Positions 8,580 to 16,472 of a DNA stretch of 38,212 nt are shown piece by piece. The position numbers and the translations under genes are program-made. Each line of letters begins with the position of its first letter. Position 1 is the first letter of the stretch. A model generated the notes under the pieces. The model saw only the letters and a program-made list of their open reading frames with translations. It searched no databases and was not told the origin of the DNA. Origin of the DNA: Vulcanimicrobiota bacterium (GTDB lineage: Bacteria > Vulcanimicrobiota > Vulcanimicrobiia > Vulcanimicrobiales > Vulcanimicrobiaceae); assembly GCA_027459845.1 (NCBI GenBank), contig DAIDGS010000077.1:1-38212 (forward strand). The letters run 5' to 3'.

Positions 8580-9599
8580 ATGCTCGGAACCGTACGCGAA
8601 CTCGCCGAGCGAGTCGGCGGTCGGGTGGTCGGCGACCCCGGCATCGCGATTGCCGGGATTGCCGCCGTTGATGAAGCGCACGCCGACGCGCTGACCTTTG
8701 CCACCGACGAGCGCTACCTGGCACGCGCGTTTGCATCGCCGGCGGCGGCGGTGCTGGTCGACGCCGCCATCGCGCCGGCAACGGCGCCCAAGGCGCTGAT
8801 CGTGGTCGACAACGCGCGCAGCGCCTTGGCGCAACTGCTGGCGGCGCTACGAGCGCCACGGCCGCGCGGCCCGTTCCGCCATCCGACCGCGGTGGTCGAC
8901 GCCTCGGCCGAGGTCGCTGCGGATGCCTTTCTGGACGCCCACGCCACGGTCGCGGCCGGCGCGCGGGTGGGCGCGCGCAGCGTGATCGGCGCGGGCGCCT
9001 ACGTCGGCCCGAACAGCGTCGTCGGCGCCGACTGCCGGCTCCATGCGAACGCCAGTCTGATGGACGGCTGTCGCATCGGCGATCGCGTCGTGCTGCACGC
9101 CGGCAGCGTGATCGGCAGCGAGGGGTTCGGCTGGGCCTTCATCGAGGGACGCTTGGAACGCATTCCACAGGTCGGCAACGCGGTGCTCGGCGACGACGTG
9201 GAGGTCGGGGCGAACAGTTGCGTCGATCGCGCGCAAACCGGCAGCACGACGATCGGCGATGGAACCAAGATCGACAACTTGGTTCAGATCGGCCACAACT
9301 GCCGGATCGGCAAGCACTGCGCGTTTGCGGCGCTGACCGGTCTGGCGGGCTCGACGGTGGTCGGCGATTACGTGAAGATGGCCGGCCAAGTGGGCACGCG
9401 CGGCCACATGACGGTCGGCTCGCGCGTTACGGTTGCCGGGAAGAGCGGGCTGTGGAGGGACGTTCCCGAGGGGCAGACCGTCTCCGGAAACCCAGCCCGC
9501 GACCACCGCGAGGACTTGCGCCGAGAGGTCATGCTCCGCGGCCTGCCAAAGCTGCTTGCTCGTGTCGAGGCGCTGGAGCGCGAGCGAACGCGCGAATGA
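8580..9599 (+). CDS. lpxD: UDP-3-O-acylglucosamine N-acyltransferase LpxD
   Basis: LpxD catalyses the third step of lipid A synthesis, transferring a 3-hydroxyacyl chain from acyl-ACP to the 2-amino group of UDP-3-O-acyl-glucosamine. The 339-residue length is normal. Residues 1-100 form the LpxD-type N-terminal uridine-binding domain. A left-handed beta-helix of hexapeptide repeats (V-I-G-x-x patterns) runs from ~101, and the C-terminus is helical. The catalytic His in NLVQIGHNC is at residue 239. GSEGFGWAF near 179-187 is typical of the family. It lies in the order skp-lpxD-lpxC-fabZ-lpxA-lpxB, with lpxC starting 10 bases downstream. Confidence 0.96.
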   Translation: MLGTVRELAERVGGRVVGDPGIAIAGIAAVDEAHADALTFATDERYLARAFASPAAAVLVDAAIAPATAPKALIVVDNARSALAQLLAALRAPRPRGPFRHPTAVVDASAEVAADAFLDAHATVAAGARVGARSVIGAGAYVGPNSVVGADCRLHANASLMDGCRIGDRVVLHAGSVIGSEGFGWAFIEGRLERIPQVGNAVLGDDVEVGANSCVDRAQTGSTTIGDGTKIDNLVQIGHNCRIGKHCAFAALTGLAGSTVVGDYVKMAGQVGTRGHMTVGSRVTVAGKSGLWRDVPEGQTVSGNPARDHREDLRREVMLRGLPKLLARVEALERERTRE

Positions 9600-9609
9600 T
9601 CCGATTGCG

Positions 9610-10443
9610 ATGAAGCAGCAGACGGTGGCGGCACCGATCGAGCTGCGGGGCGTCGGTCTCCACACCGGAACCGATGCGTGCCTTCGCATTCTTCCCGCAC
9701 CGGCCGACGCGGGTTTGACCTTCGTCGTGGGAGCGGTGCGCGTACCGGCGACCGCCGAGTACGTGGTCGACACTTCACGCGCGACCGTGTTGGGCCGCGA
9801 CGGCGTCTCGGTCTCGACCACCGAACATCTCCTCTCGGCGCTCTTTGCGCTGGGCGTCGATAATGCCGATCTCGAGCTCGCCGGCTGCGAAGTGCCGGTA
9901 CTCGATGGCAGCGCGCGGCCGTTCGTCGAGGCGATCCGCGCGGTCGGACTACGGGCGCAGGCCGCGGAGCGTCGCACGATCGCCATCGACCGCCCGCTCG
10001 CCTTGCAGAACGGCGACCGCGTCGTCGCGTTTTTACCGGCGCCGGCCTTGCGCGTGCGCTTTCTGGCCGATTTCCCGGCGCCGATCGGAACGCAGTACTA
10101 CGACGGCGTCGTCGATCCGCAGTCCTACGAGCGCGAGATCGCCGGCGCTCGGACCTTCGGCTATCTCCACGAAGTCGAGGCACTCCGGCAGCGCGGTTTG
10201 GCGTTGGGCGGTAGCCTCGAGAACGCGCTGGTCTTCGCGCCGGATGGACCGCTCCAGCCGCTGCGCTGGCCCAACGAGGTGGTGCGTCACAAGGTGCTGG
10301 ATCTGCTCGGCGATCTCGCGCTGCTGGGAGCATGGCCGCTGTGCGACGTGATCGCGATCAAGAGCGGTCACGAGCTGCACGCACTCGCGACGCGAGCGCT
10401 GCGCGCGCGCGCGCTCGAAGCGGCCGTGCCGGGTGTCGCATGA
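9610..10443 (+). CDS. lpxC: UDP-3-O-acyl-N-acetylglucosamine deacetylase LpxC
   Basis: LpxC is the zinc-dependent deacetylase of the committed step of lipid A synthesis. At 277 residues it is slightly shorter than the ~305 of E. coli. Family landmarks are present: GVGLHTG near the N-terminus, TEHLLSAL with E72/H73, VLDGSARPF at 97-105, RTFGYLHEVE at 181-190, and RHKVLDLLGDL giving zinc ligands H227 and D231. SGHELHA gives the catalytic-type His at 254. FabZ is a separate gene here, not fused to LpxC as in Bacteroidetes. The ATG at 9610 aligns with family N-termini. The stop overlaps the fabZ start (ATGA at 10440), so the two are likely translated together. Confidence 0.96.
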   Translation: MKQQTVAAPIELRGVGLHTGTDACLRILPAPADAGLTFVVGAVRVPATAEYVVDTSRATVLGRDGVSVSTTEHLLSALFALGVDNADLELAGCEVPVLDGSARPFVEAIRAVGLRAQAAERRTIAIDRPLALQNGDRVVAFLPAPALRVRFLADFPAPIGTQYYDGVVDPQSYEREIAGARTFGYLHEVEALRQRGLALGGSLENALVFAPDGPLQPLRWPNEVVRHKVLDLLGDLALLGAWPLCDVIAIKSGHELHALATRALRARALEAAVPGVA

Positions 10444-10913
10444 GCGAACTCGACATCCGCAAGATTCTCGAAGTCCTTCCGCATCGTTTCCCGCTTCTGC
10501 TGATCGATCGCATCGTCGAACTCGAGCCGATGACGCGCGTGCGCGGATATAAAAACATTACCTATAACGAGCCGGTGTTCACGGGTCACTTTCCCGGGAA
10601 CCCGGTCTTTCCGGGCGTGTACATGATCGAGGCGATGGCGCAGTTGGGCGGTGCCGTGGTGCTCGAACCGGGCGAGTTTGCGCGCAAGGTTCCCTACCTG
10701 GCCGGGATCGACAAGGCGAAGTTTCGCCGGCCGGTCATTCCCGGCGATCGCCTCGACATGGAAGTCGTGATGCTCCGGCACAAACGCAACATCGGCTGGG
10801 TGCGCGCCCAGGCGACCGTCGACGGCGAGTTCGCCTGTTCGGCCGAGCTGATGTTTTCGATATCGAGCGATCCCGGCACGGTCGGCTTCGACGCCGCGGT
10901 CCTGCACGCGTAA
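10440..10913 (+). CDS. fabZ: 3-hydroxyacyl-ACP dehydratase FabZ
   Basis: FabZ dehydrates beta-hydroxyacyl-ACP in fatty-acid elongation and competes with LpxA/LpxD for hydroxyacyl-ACP, which explains its conserved place inside lpx operons. The 157-residue hot-dog-fold protein has LPHRFPLLLIDRI near the N-terminus. The catalytic His is in FTGHFPGNPVFPG (H50) and the catalytic Glu in YMIEAMAQLGG (E64). The start overlaps the lpxC stop by 4 bases. The tail after residue ~143 (DPGTVGFDAAVLHA) is slightly longer than in many FabZ proteins and shows no recognisable motif. Confidence 0.96.
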   Translation: MSELDIRKILEVLPHRFPLLLIDRIVELEPMTRVRGYKNITYNEPVFTGHFPGNPVFPGVYMIEAMAQLGGAVVLEPGEFARKVPYLAGIDKAKFRRPVIPGDRLDMEVVMLRHKRNIGWVRAQATVDGEFACSAELMFSISSDPGTVGFDAAVLHA

Positions 10914-10919
10914 GCCGAT

Positions 10920-11687
10920 ATGATCCATCCGACTGCGATCGTTCATCCCAGCGCCAAAATCGGCCGCGGTGCCGAGATCGGCCCGTATAGCATCGTCGGC
11001 GAACACGTCGAGATCGGTGCCGGAACGGTCCTCCAGGCGCACGTCGTCGTCAACGGCTGGACGAACATCGGCGCGGACTGCATCATCTATCCGTTCGTGA
11101 CGATCGGCGCCGCCTCGCAGGATCGCAAATACGTCGGCGAGCGCGCCTACACGCGGGTCGGAGATCGCACCGTGCTGCGCGAGTACGTTTCGATCCAGCG
11201 GGCCACCGGTCCCGAAGAGGTAACCTCGGTCGGCAACGACTGCCTGCTGTTGGCCTACGTCCACATCGCGCACAACTGCACGATCGGCAACGGCGTGACG
11301 ATGAGCAACCTGGCGCAGCTAGCTGGTCACGTGATCGTCGGCGACAATGCGACGATCGGCGGGCAGGCGGGCGTGCATCAGTTCGTGCGCATCGGACGCT
11401 ACACGATGGTCGGCGGTGCCAGCAAGCTCACCAAGGACGTGCCGCCGTTCATCTTGGTGGAAGGCAATCCGGCCCAACCGTACGGGCTCAACAGCGTGGG
11501 GCTGCGGCGAGCCGGGTTTCCGGTCGAAGAGCGGAACGAGCTCAAGCGCATCTATCGTACGCTCTACAATCCCAAGCTCAACGTCTCGCAGGCGGTCGCC
11601 GCGATGAAGGCCGACGTGGTCAGTGCTCCGGGCCGCGAGATCATTGCCTTCTTAGAGGCGCCCTCCGAGCGCGGCGTGCTCAAGTAG
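10920..11687 (+). CDS. lpxA: UDP-N-acetylglucosamine acyltransferase LpxA
   Basis: LpxA makes the first lipid A intermediate by adding a 3-hydroxyacyl chain to UDP-GlcNAc. The 255-residue length is typical. The protein starts with IHPTAIVHPSAKIGRG and runs through hexapeptide repeats of the left-handed beta-helix. YVHIAHNCTIGN carries the catalytic-type histidine (H118) and its neighbour H115. GGQAGVHQFVRIGRYTMVGG and EGNPAQPYGLNSVGLRRAGF are diagnostic of LpxA. The C-terminal helical domain begins near residue 190. The gene starts 6 bases after fabZ ends and precedes lpxB. Confidence 0.97.
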   Translation: MIHPTAIVHPSAKIGRGAEIGPYSIVGEHVEIGAGTVLQAHVVVNGWTNIGADCIIYPFVTIGAASQDRKYVGERAYTRVGDRTVLREYVSIQRATGPEEVTSVGNDCLLLAYVHIAHNCTIGNGVTMSNLAQLAGHVIVGDNATIGGQAGVHQFVRIGRYTMVGGASKLTKDVPPFILVEGNPAQPYGLNSVGLRRAGFPVEERNELKRIYRTLYNPKLNVSQAVAAMKADVVSAPGREIIAFLEAPSERGVLK

Positions 11688-11701
11688 CGCGGTCGCCGGC
11701 C

Positions 11702-12820
11702 GTGCGCTACTTTCTTTCGACCGGCGAGGCATCGGGCGAGGCCAGCGCGTTGATGCTGGCGGCGGCGATTCGGGCGGTCGATCCCGAAGCACGGTTCGAG
11801 GGCATCGGCGGCGAACGCATGGCCGCGGCCGGCGTGCGGCTCTGGCGCGATCACACCGGATGGGCCAGCATGGGGCCGCTGGCCGCACTGCCGCGCATCC
11901 CCAAGCTCTTGCCGATCATGTGGCGCACCGCCGCCTACATCGCCGCCAGCCAGCCGGACTTGGTGGTGCTGGTAGATTTCGGCGTCTTCAACGTGCGGCT
12001 GGCGGCAAGGCTGCGCGAGCGCCACGCCTACGCGGGTCCGATTCTGTACCTCTTTCCGCCCGGAACGTGGCTGGATAACGCGCGGCGCGCGCGCGCGGTC
12101 GGCAGCCTGGCCGTACCGCTCACGGCATTTGCACACCAGGACGCGTTCTACAAGGGTTTGGGCTTGCCGAGCGCATATTTCGGCCATCCGCTCGTGGCCG
12201 GTTATGCGATGCGCGCGCCGCGACCGGCACCACCCGCCGATGCCGGAACGATTGCGGTGCTGCCCGGAAGTCGCAGCGGCGAGTTACGGTATCATCTCCC
12301 GCGGTTATGCGCGGCGATCGGGCGCCTGCGTACGGTGCGTCCGAGCGCGCGCTTCGCGATCGGCGCGCTCGATGATCGCGCCGAGGCGCAGATACGCGAC
12401 GCGCTGCGGCGGTTTCGCGTCGAGGGCGTGGAGATCGTGCGCGGCGCGGCCGCCGCACTGGCGGAGGCCGATGCGGCCTGGGTTGCCTCGGGGACGGCCG
12501 TGCTCGAGGCGGCGCTGACCGGCGTGCCGACCGTTGCGCTCTACGTCATCACGCCGCTGCTGGCCCGTCACGGGCGTACGATGATCAAGCACGGGTTCAT
12601 CACGCTTCCCAATCTGGTGCTGGGACGCGCCGTGATCCCCGAGCTTCTCCAAGAGGCGGCGACGCCCGAGCGCCTGTGCGAGGAGCTCGAGCGGGCGCTG
12701 CGCGATCCGTCGGAGCAGTACCGCGCGTTTGGCGAACTCCGCACCGCGCTCGGACCGGCCGACGCCCTCGAGCGCTGCGCGCGCTTTGCACTAGCGCTCG
12801 CGCAGGCCGGTCGTCGCTAG
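11702..12820 (+). CDS. lpxB: Lipid-A-disaccharide synthase LpxB
   Basis: LpxB is a GT19 glycosyltransferase that joins lipid X to UDP-2,3-diacylglucosamine. The 372-residue protein has the family landmarks FLSTGEASGEASA at the start, VLVDFGVFNVRLA, YLFPPGTWLDNARR, AYFGHPLV, VLPGSRSGEL, ASGTAVLEAALTGVPTVALY and LPNLVLGRAVIPELLQE. The signature GEASGD reads GEASGE here, a conservative change at a highly conserved position. The start is a GTG at 11702 that places the signature at residue 8. It uses the product of a UDP-2,3-diacylglucosamine hydrolase; no LpxH or LpxI is visible in the operon, but a candidate lies directly downstream. Confidence 0.93.
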   Translation: MRYFLSTGEASGEASALMLAAAIRAVDPEARFEGIGGERMAAAGVRLWRDHTGWASMGPLAALPRIPKLLPIMWRTAAYIAASQPDLVVLVDFGVFNVRLAARLRERHAYAGPILYLFPPGTWLDNARRARAVGSLAVPLTAFAHQDAFYKGLGLPSAYFGHPLVAGYAMRAPRPAPPADAGTIAVLPGSRSGELRYHLPRLCAAIGRLRTVRPSARFAIGALDDRAEAQIRDALRRFRVEGVEIVRGAAAALAEADAAWVASGTAVLEAALTGVPTVALYVITPLLARHGRTMIKHGFITLPNLVLGRAVIPELLQEAATPERLCEELERALRDPSEQYRAFGELRTALGPADALERCARFALALAQAGRR

Positions 12821-12824
12821 CCGC

Positions 12825-13553
12825 ATGCGCATCTATCACACCTCGGATTTGCACGATCGTCGCGGCTTCGTCGCGCGATTGCGCGCGCTGCGCGCCGAGC
12901 GGCCGGGGCTGCTCTTCGACTGCGGGGACTCGCTGCGCGGCAGCCAAACGGTGTACCGGCGCGAGGAACCGATCGTCGCCGAACTGGATGCGGCCGGCTA
13001 CGACGCACAGGCGATCGGAAATCGCGAGTTCCACTACCTCTACCCGCTCATGCGCGCCCGCGCGCGGTCGATGGCCCATCCCCTGGTGTGCACCAATCTC
13101 GTCGATCTGCGCGCGCGTCCGCCGCTCTTCGTTCCGGCGCTGCAGTTCGTGGTCGAGGGCGTGCGCGTGCACGTGCTCGGCCTGTTGATCATGCAGTATC
13201 CGGTGGGGAGTGCGTGGGAACGCATCTTTGGCTGGCGCTTTCTGGACCCGTGGACGGCGATCGAGCCGTACGCCGCACGCGTTGCGGACGGCGAGGCACT
13301 GATCGTGCTCTCGCACGTCGGTTTGCGGCTCGACCGCGTGCTGGCACGGCGCGTGCCGCGCATCGATCTCATCCTGGGCGGTCACAGTCACGACACGTTG
13401 GCCGAGCCCGAGATCGTCGATGGGGTGCCGATCGTGCACGCCGGTCCCTACGGCCGCTACGTTTCGCAGACCGATCTGCGGATCGGTGCCGACGGAGTGC
13501 GATCGCGGATCGACGACTTCGCGCTCGTGCCGTTGCTCGGCGCAACGCATTGA
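12825..13553 (+). CDS. Calcineurin-like metallophosphoesterase, candidate UDP-2,3-diacylglucosamine hydrolase
   Basis: A 242-residue binuclear metallophosphoesterase with all usual motifs in order: D8/H10 (SDLHD), GDSLRGS (D35), GNREF (N66), a His in LSHVG (H164) and GGHSHD (H187/H189). The overall shape, including HAGPYGRYV near the end, resembles the catalytic domain of 5'-nucleotidases. Most such enzymes have GNHE/GNHD; Arg replaces His here, and GNRD is the motif known from LpxH, which cleaves UDP-2,3-diacylglucosamine. There is no signal peptide, so it is cytosolic, as needed for lipid A synthesis. It sits 4 bases after lpxB and overlaps or abuts the LpxB-related gene. I infer a role as the missing LpxH-step enzyme; a generic nucleotidase remains possible. 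Confidence 0.8.
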   Translation: MRIYHTSDLHDRRGFVARLRALRAERPGLLFDCGDSLRGSQTVYRREEPIVAELDAAGYDAQAIGNREFHYLYPLMRARARSMAHPLVCTNLVDLRARPPLFVPALQFVVEGVRVHVLGLLIMQYPVGSAWERIFGWRFLDPWTAIEPYAARVADGEALIVLSHVGLRLDRVLARRVPRIDLILGGHSHDTLAEPEIVDGVPIVHAGPYGRYVSQTDLRIGADGVRSRIDDFALVPLLGATH

Positions 13554-13561
13554 CGCACGGC

Positions 13562-14722
13562 GTGCGCGTCCTCTTCATCAGCAACGGTCATGGTGAGGTC
13601 GCGATCGCCGCCCGCATCGCACGCGAGGTGCGCGTGCTCTGCCCGGATGCGCGGCTCGATCATTTGGCGCTGGTCGGCGCCGGCGAGCGCGCGGAGCTGC
13701 ACGCGGTCGGACCGCGGCGCGCGCTGCCCAGCGGCGGACTGATCGCGATGGGAAACGTGCCGAACATCGTGCGCGACCTGCGCGCCGGATTGCTCGGGTT
13801 GACCTTCGCGCAGCGACGCTTCTTACGCGCCAACCGCGGCGTCTACGACGTGGCGGTGGTGGTCGGCGACGTCTTTGGCCTGTGGATGGCGCGCGCGCTG
13901 GCAACGCCGATCGTCTACGCCGGAACCGCAAAGAGCGTCGCGGTGGCGCCGTACGGTCGCTTCGAAGAGCGTCTGCTCGCGCGCACGGCCCGCTGCTTCG
14001 TTCGCGACGCAGCGACGGCCGAGCGGTTGCGGCGGCATGGCGTCGCCTGCGAGCCGGCCAACGCAATCGTCGATCTCTTCGACGCCCCCGAACCGGAGGG
14101 AGACGCGCGCGATCTGCCGGATGCACGGCCGCGCCTGCTGCTCCTGCCGGGTAGCCGAGCGGAGGCGTACTCGGACGGGCGCTTTTCACTGCGGGTGGTC
14201 CGCGAGCTCGCCGCGACACATCCGCACCTGGGCGGCGTGCTCTCGATCGCGGGAACGCTCGATCCGGAACGCTTCGCGGCGGCGGCGCGCGCCGACGGCT
14301 GGAACGTGCTTCCCGGCACCGGTCCGTCGCCGTTTCGTTTGGCGCTGGGCGAACGGATCGTCGTCCAGGCGCGCCGCGAGCTCTCGGTCGCGGTGCTGCG
14401 CGCCAGCGACGTCGTGCTCGGCCAAGCCGGAACCGCCAACGAGGCAGCCGCCGCGCTGGGCGTTCCGGTGGTGGCTTTTCAGCGCGGCGGCCGCCGCGCG
14501 GGGGCGTGGTACCGGAGGCGCCAGATGGCGCTCTTGGGGGAGGCACTGTACGTCGCCACCGGCGGCGTCGCGCCGGCGGCACGCGAGGTTGCCGCGCTGC
14601 TGGCCGACGCGCCGCGACGCGCGCGGATGGGTGCGATCGGTCGCGCGCGCATGGGCGATCCGGGCGGCGCCCGGCGGATCGCGCAGGCGGTGGTCGCAGT
14701 CGGAGGCGAGCGCGCCTCGTGA
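13562..14722 (+). CDS. Lipid-A-disaccharide synthase-related protein (LpxB-like, GT-B fold)
   Basis: A 386-residue protein beginning RVLFISNGHGEVAIAARIA, the signature of the 'lipid-A-disaccharide synthase-related' family known mainly from cyanobacteria and similar lineages (I recall it as TIGR03492). Later landmarks are VVVGDVFGLWMA, YAGTAKS, LLLLPGSRAEAY and VVLGQAGTANEAAAALGVPV, which match the GT-B nucleotide-binding half. It is a paralogue-level relative of LpxB but lacks GEASGD. The substrate is unknown; its place between lipid A genes and an O-antigen ligase suggests a glycolipid or LPS-core step. Start is uncertain: GTG 13562 is chosen, while TTG 13550 would overlap the previous stop (TTGA). 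Confidence 0.8.
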   Translation: MRVLFISNGHGEVAIAARIAREVRVLCPDARLDHLALVGAGERAELHAVGPRRALPSGGLIAMGNVPNIVRDLRAGLLGLTFAQRRFLRANRGVYDVAVVVGDVFGLWMARALATPIVYAGTAKSVAVAPYGRFEERLLARTARCFVRDAATAERLRRHGVACEPANAIVDLFDAPEPEGDARDLPDARPRLLLLPGSRAEAYSDGRFSLRVVRELAATHPHLGGVLSIAGTLDPERFAAAARADGWNVLPGTGPSPFRLALGERIVVQARRELSVAVLRASDVVLGQAGTANEAAAALGVPVVAFQRGGRRAGAWYRRRQMALLGEALYVATGGVAPAAREVAALLADAPRRARMGAIGRARMGDPGGARRIAQAVVAVGGERAS

Positions 14723-15936
14723 TGGAGTACCGCGGCATGCGCGTTGCGCTCGCCACCGTCCACGCCGCCGTGCCGCTCTTTCCGTCGTTCATTCTGCTCT
14801 CGGCGGTTGCGTTTCCGGGGATCGCACTGCTGCCGCGGCCGGTGACGTTGGCGGTGCTCGGTGCGGTGGCACTGATGGCAGTGTACGCCGGGCTCATGCT
14901 GAGCCGCCATCCGAAGGCGGGCGTCCATCCACTCCTGGTGCCGATGCTGGCGTGGTTCGGCGCCGCGCTCCTGGCCGCGCTGCTCGGCTTCGATCCGGGT
15001 GCCGGCCTGCTCTTCGTCGGCATCTTTGGCTTGGGGATCGTTTGGAACGCAGCGCTGATGCGGTTTTACGGCGAGCCCGGCGTGGCGCGAACGCTGTTTA
15101 CGGCCTACCTCGCGTCGGCGACGCTGGCGGCCGCGGCCGCGATTCTCATGGTGCTGCTGCGTGCGCCTGCCGCGCAGTACGCCATCGCGCACGGGCGTGC
15201 GACCGGGACGTTCGTGCTGCCGGGCGAGTTGGCGGCCTATCTGGTCGTGATGCTCCCGATCGCCTATGCCGTCGCGCGCATCGCGCGCGAGGGCTGGCTG
15301 CGGGGGCTGGCGTCGATCGCGCTGGGCGTCGGTGCGCTCGCCTTGCTGCTCACGTTTTCGCGCGCCGGTTGGATCGGCTGCGCCGCCTCGGTTGCGTTTC
15401 TGGCGGCGCTCCAACGAGGCCGGATCAAGGCGCGCGCGGGCGCCGCGCTGGCGATCGTCGGCCTCGGCATCGCCGCCGTGTTGCTGGTCTTCAACGCGCA
15501 CCATAATCCGAGTGAAGACTACACGCGCATCTCGATTTGGCGGGCTGCCGTCGAAGTGATCGATCGCTTTCCGCTTACGGGAGTCGGGCCGTTCGACTTC
15601 TCGCGGTTGTACGCGGTGGTCCGCTCGCCCGACGGCGACGCCACGGCGTTTCACGCGCACAGTCTCTACTTGACGTTCTTTGCCGAGCTGGGAATCGTCG
15701 GGCTGAGCGCGGCGGCCTGGATGACGTGGCGCTTTGCACGGGAGTTGCGCCTGCGCTTGGCGGTCGCCTCACCCGAGGCGAAACTGCTCGCACTCGGCAT
15801 CGCGGCGGGACTCGTCGGCGTTGCCGTGCAAGGCGTGATCGATACGATGAGCGTGGTAATCTTCGGCCTCTGGTTGCCCACGACCGCACTCGCGCTGTGC
15901 GCCGCGCGCGACGGCCTCACGCCGGGTACGCCGTGA
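14722..15936 (+). CDS. O-antigen ligase/polymerase family membrane protein (Wzy_C/WaaL-like)
   Basis: A 404-residue polytopic membrane protein with roughly ten hydrophobic segments spread over its length. Near the C-terminal third is the periplasmic loop typical of the Wzy_C superfamily: YTRISIWRAAVEVIDRFPLT, GVGPFDFSRLY, then FHAHSLYLTFFAELGIVGL, where the His-x-His-Ser stretch is the family hallmark. Such enzymes join O-antigen to lipid A-core (WaaL) or polymerise O units (Wzy). Its position between lipid A genes and lptC favours a ligase acting on the outer leaflet of the inner membrane before Lpt export. The ATG overlaps the previous stop by one base (TGATG) and its own stop overlaps the lptC start. 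Confidence 0.85.
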   Translation: MEYRGMRVALATVHAAVPLFPSFILLSAVAFPGIALLPRPVTLAVLGAVALMAVYAGLMLSRHPKAGVHPLLVPMLAWFGAALLAALLGFDPGAGLLFVGIFGLGIVWNAALMRFYGEPGVARTLFTAYLASATLAAAAAILMVLLRAPAAQYAIAHGRATGTFVLPGELAAYLVVMLPIAYAVARIAREGWLRGLASIALGVGALALLLTFSRAGWIGCAASVAFLAALQRGRIKARAGAALAIVGLGIAAVLLVFNAHHNPSEDYTRISIWRAAVEVIDRFPLTGVGPFDFSRLYAVVRSPDGDATAFHAHSLYLTFFAELGIVGLSAAAWMTWRFARELRLRLAVASPEAKLLALGIAAGLVGVAVQGVIDTMSVVIFGLWLPTTALALCAARDGLTPGTP

Positions 15937-16472
15937 CGGCGCGGCGTGGCTGGGCGATTGCCGCCGCGGCGCTCCTGGCGGGGTGCAATCCTCAACCGCA
16001 GAAGCCGGTACACGCCGCGGCGTCGCCGTCGGCGCGGCCGAGCGCTCTTCCGCTTCGAGTCACCGGTCAAGGAACCGCGCGCCGTCCGGTGGTGTTCGTC
16101 GAAAAGAAGCACAACCGGCTGCTCTTTCGGCTGGTGTCGCAGTCCTTTCGCAGCGTCGGACCGCAAGGCGAGCAGCAGGCCGAGTTTGCCAACCCGCAGA
16201 TCGCCTTTCACGATAAAAGAGGGAACGTACTCTACGCGGTGGCTCCACGCGCCTTTCTCGATCAAACCAAGAACACCATCACGCTGGTCGGCGGCGTGAA
16301 AGCGCACTCCCGCAGCGGAATGACGCTGCAGTGCGATCGTCTGGTCTACGATCGCAACGACGAAATGCTTCACGGTTCGGGCAACGTGGTGGTGGTCGAT
16401 CCCCAAGGCTTTCGCGGAACCGGATCCAGCTTTGATTCGGACATCTCACTCACCCACTATCGGATGCAATGA
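15933..16472 (+). CDS. lptC: LptC-like LPS export protein, predicted lipoprotein
   Basis: LptC couples the inner-membrane LptBFG transporter to the periplasmic LPS bridge. This 179-residue protein starts at GTG (GTGA overlap with the upstream stop) and has a short leader ending in lipobox LLAGC (Cys18), then a Pro/Ala/Ser-rich linker. From residue ~75 the sequence is strand-rich in the LptC/OstA pattern, with FANPQIAFHDKRGNVLYAVA, then GGVKAHSRSGMTLQCDRLVY and a final GSGNVVVVDPQGFRGTGSSF. Classical LptC is held by a transmembrane helix, so a lipid anchor would be a variant. It could also do part of the LptA job, since no separate lptA is present. The overlap with lptB (ATGA) supports the assignment. 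Confidence 0.82.
   Translation: MTARRGWAIAAAALLAGCNPQPQKPVHAAASPSARPSALPLRVTGQGTARRPVVFVEKKHNRLLFRLVSQSFRSVGPQGEQQAEFANPQIAFHDKRGNVLYAVAPRAFLDQTKNTITLVGGVKAHSRSGMTLQCDRLVYDRNDEMLHGSGNVVVVDPQGFRGTGSSFDSDISLTHYRMQ

Noticed and set aside
12825-13553. Secreted 5'-nucleotidase
   Set aside because: The motif set resembles 5'-nucleotidases, but there is no signal peptide and no C-terminal nucleotidase domain, and the gene lies in the lipid A operon.
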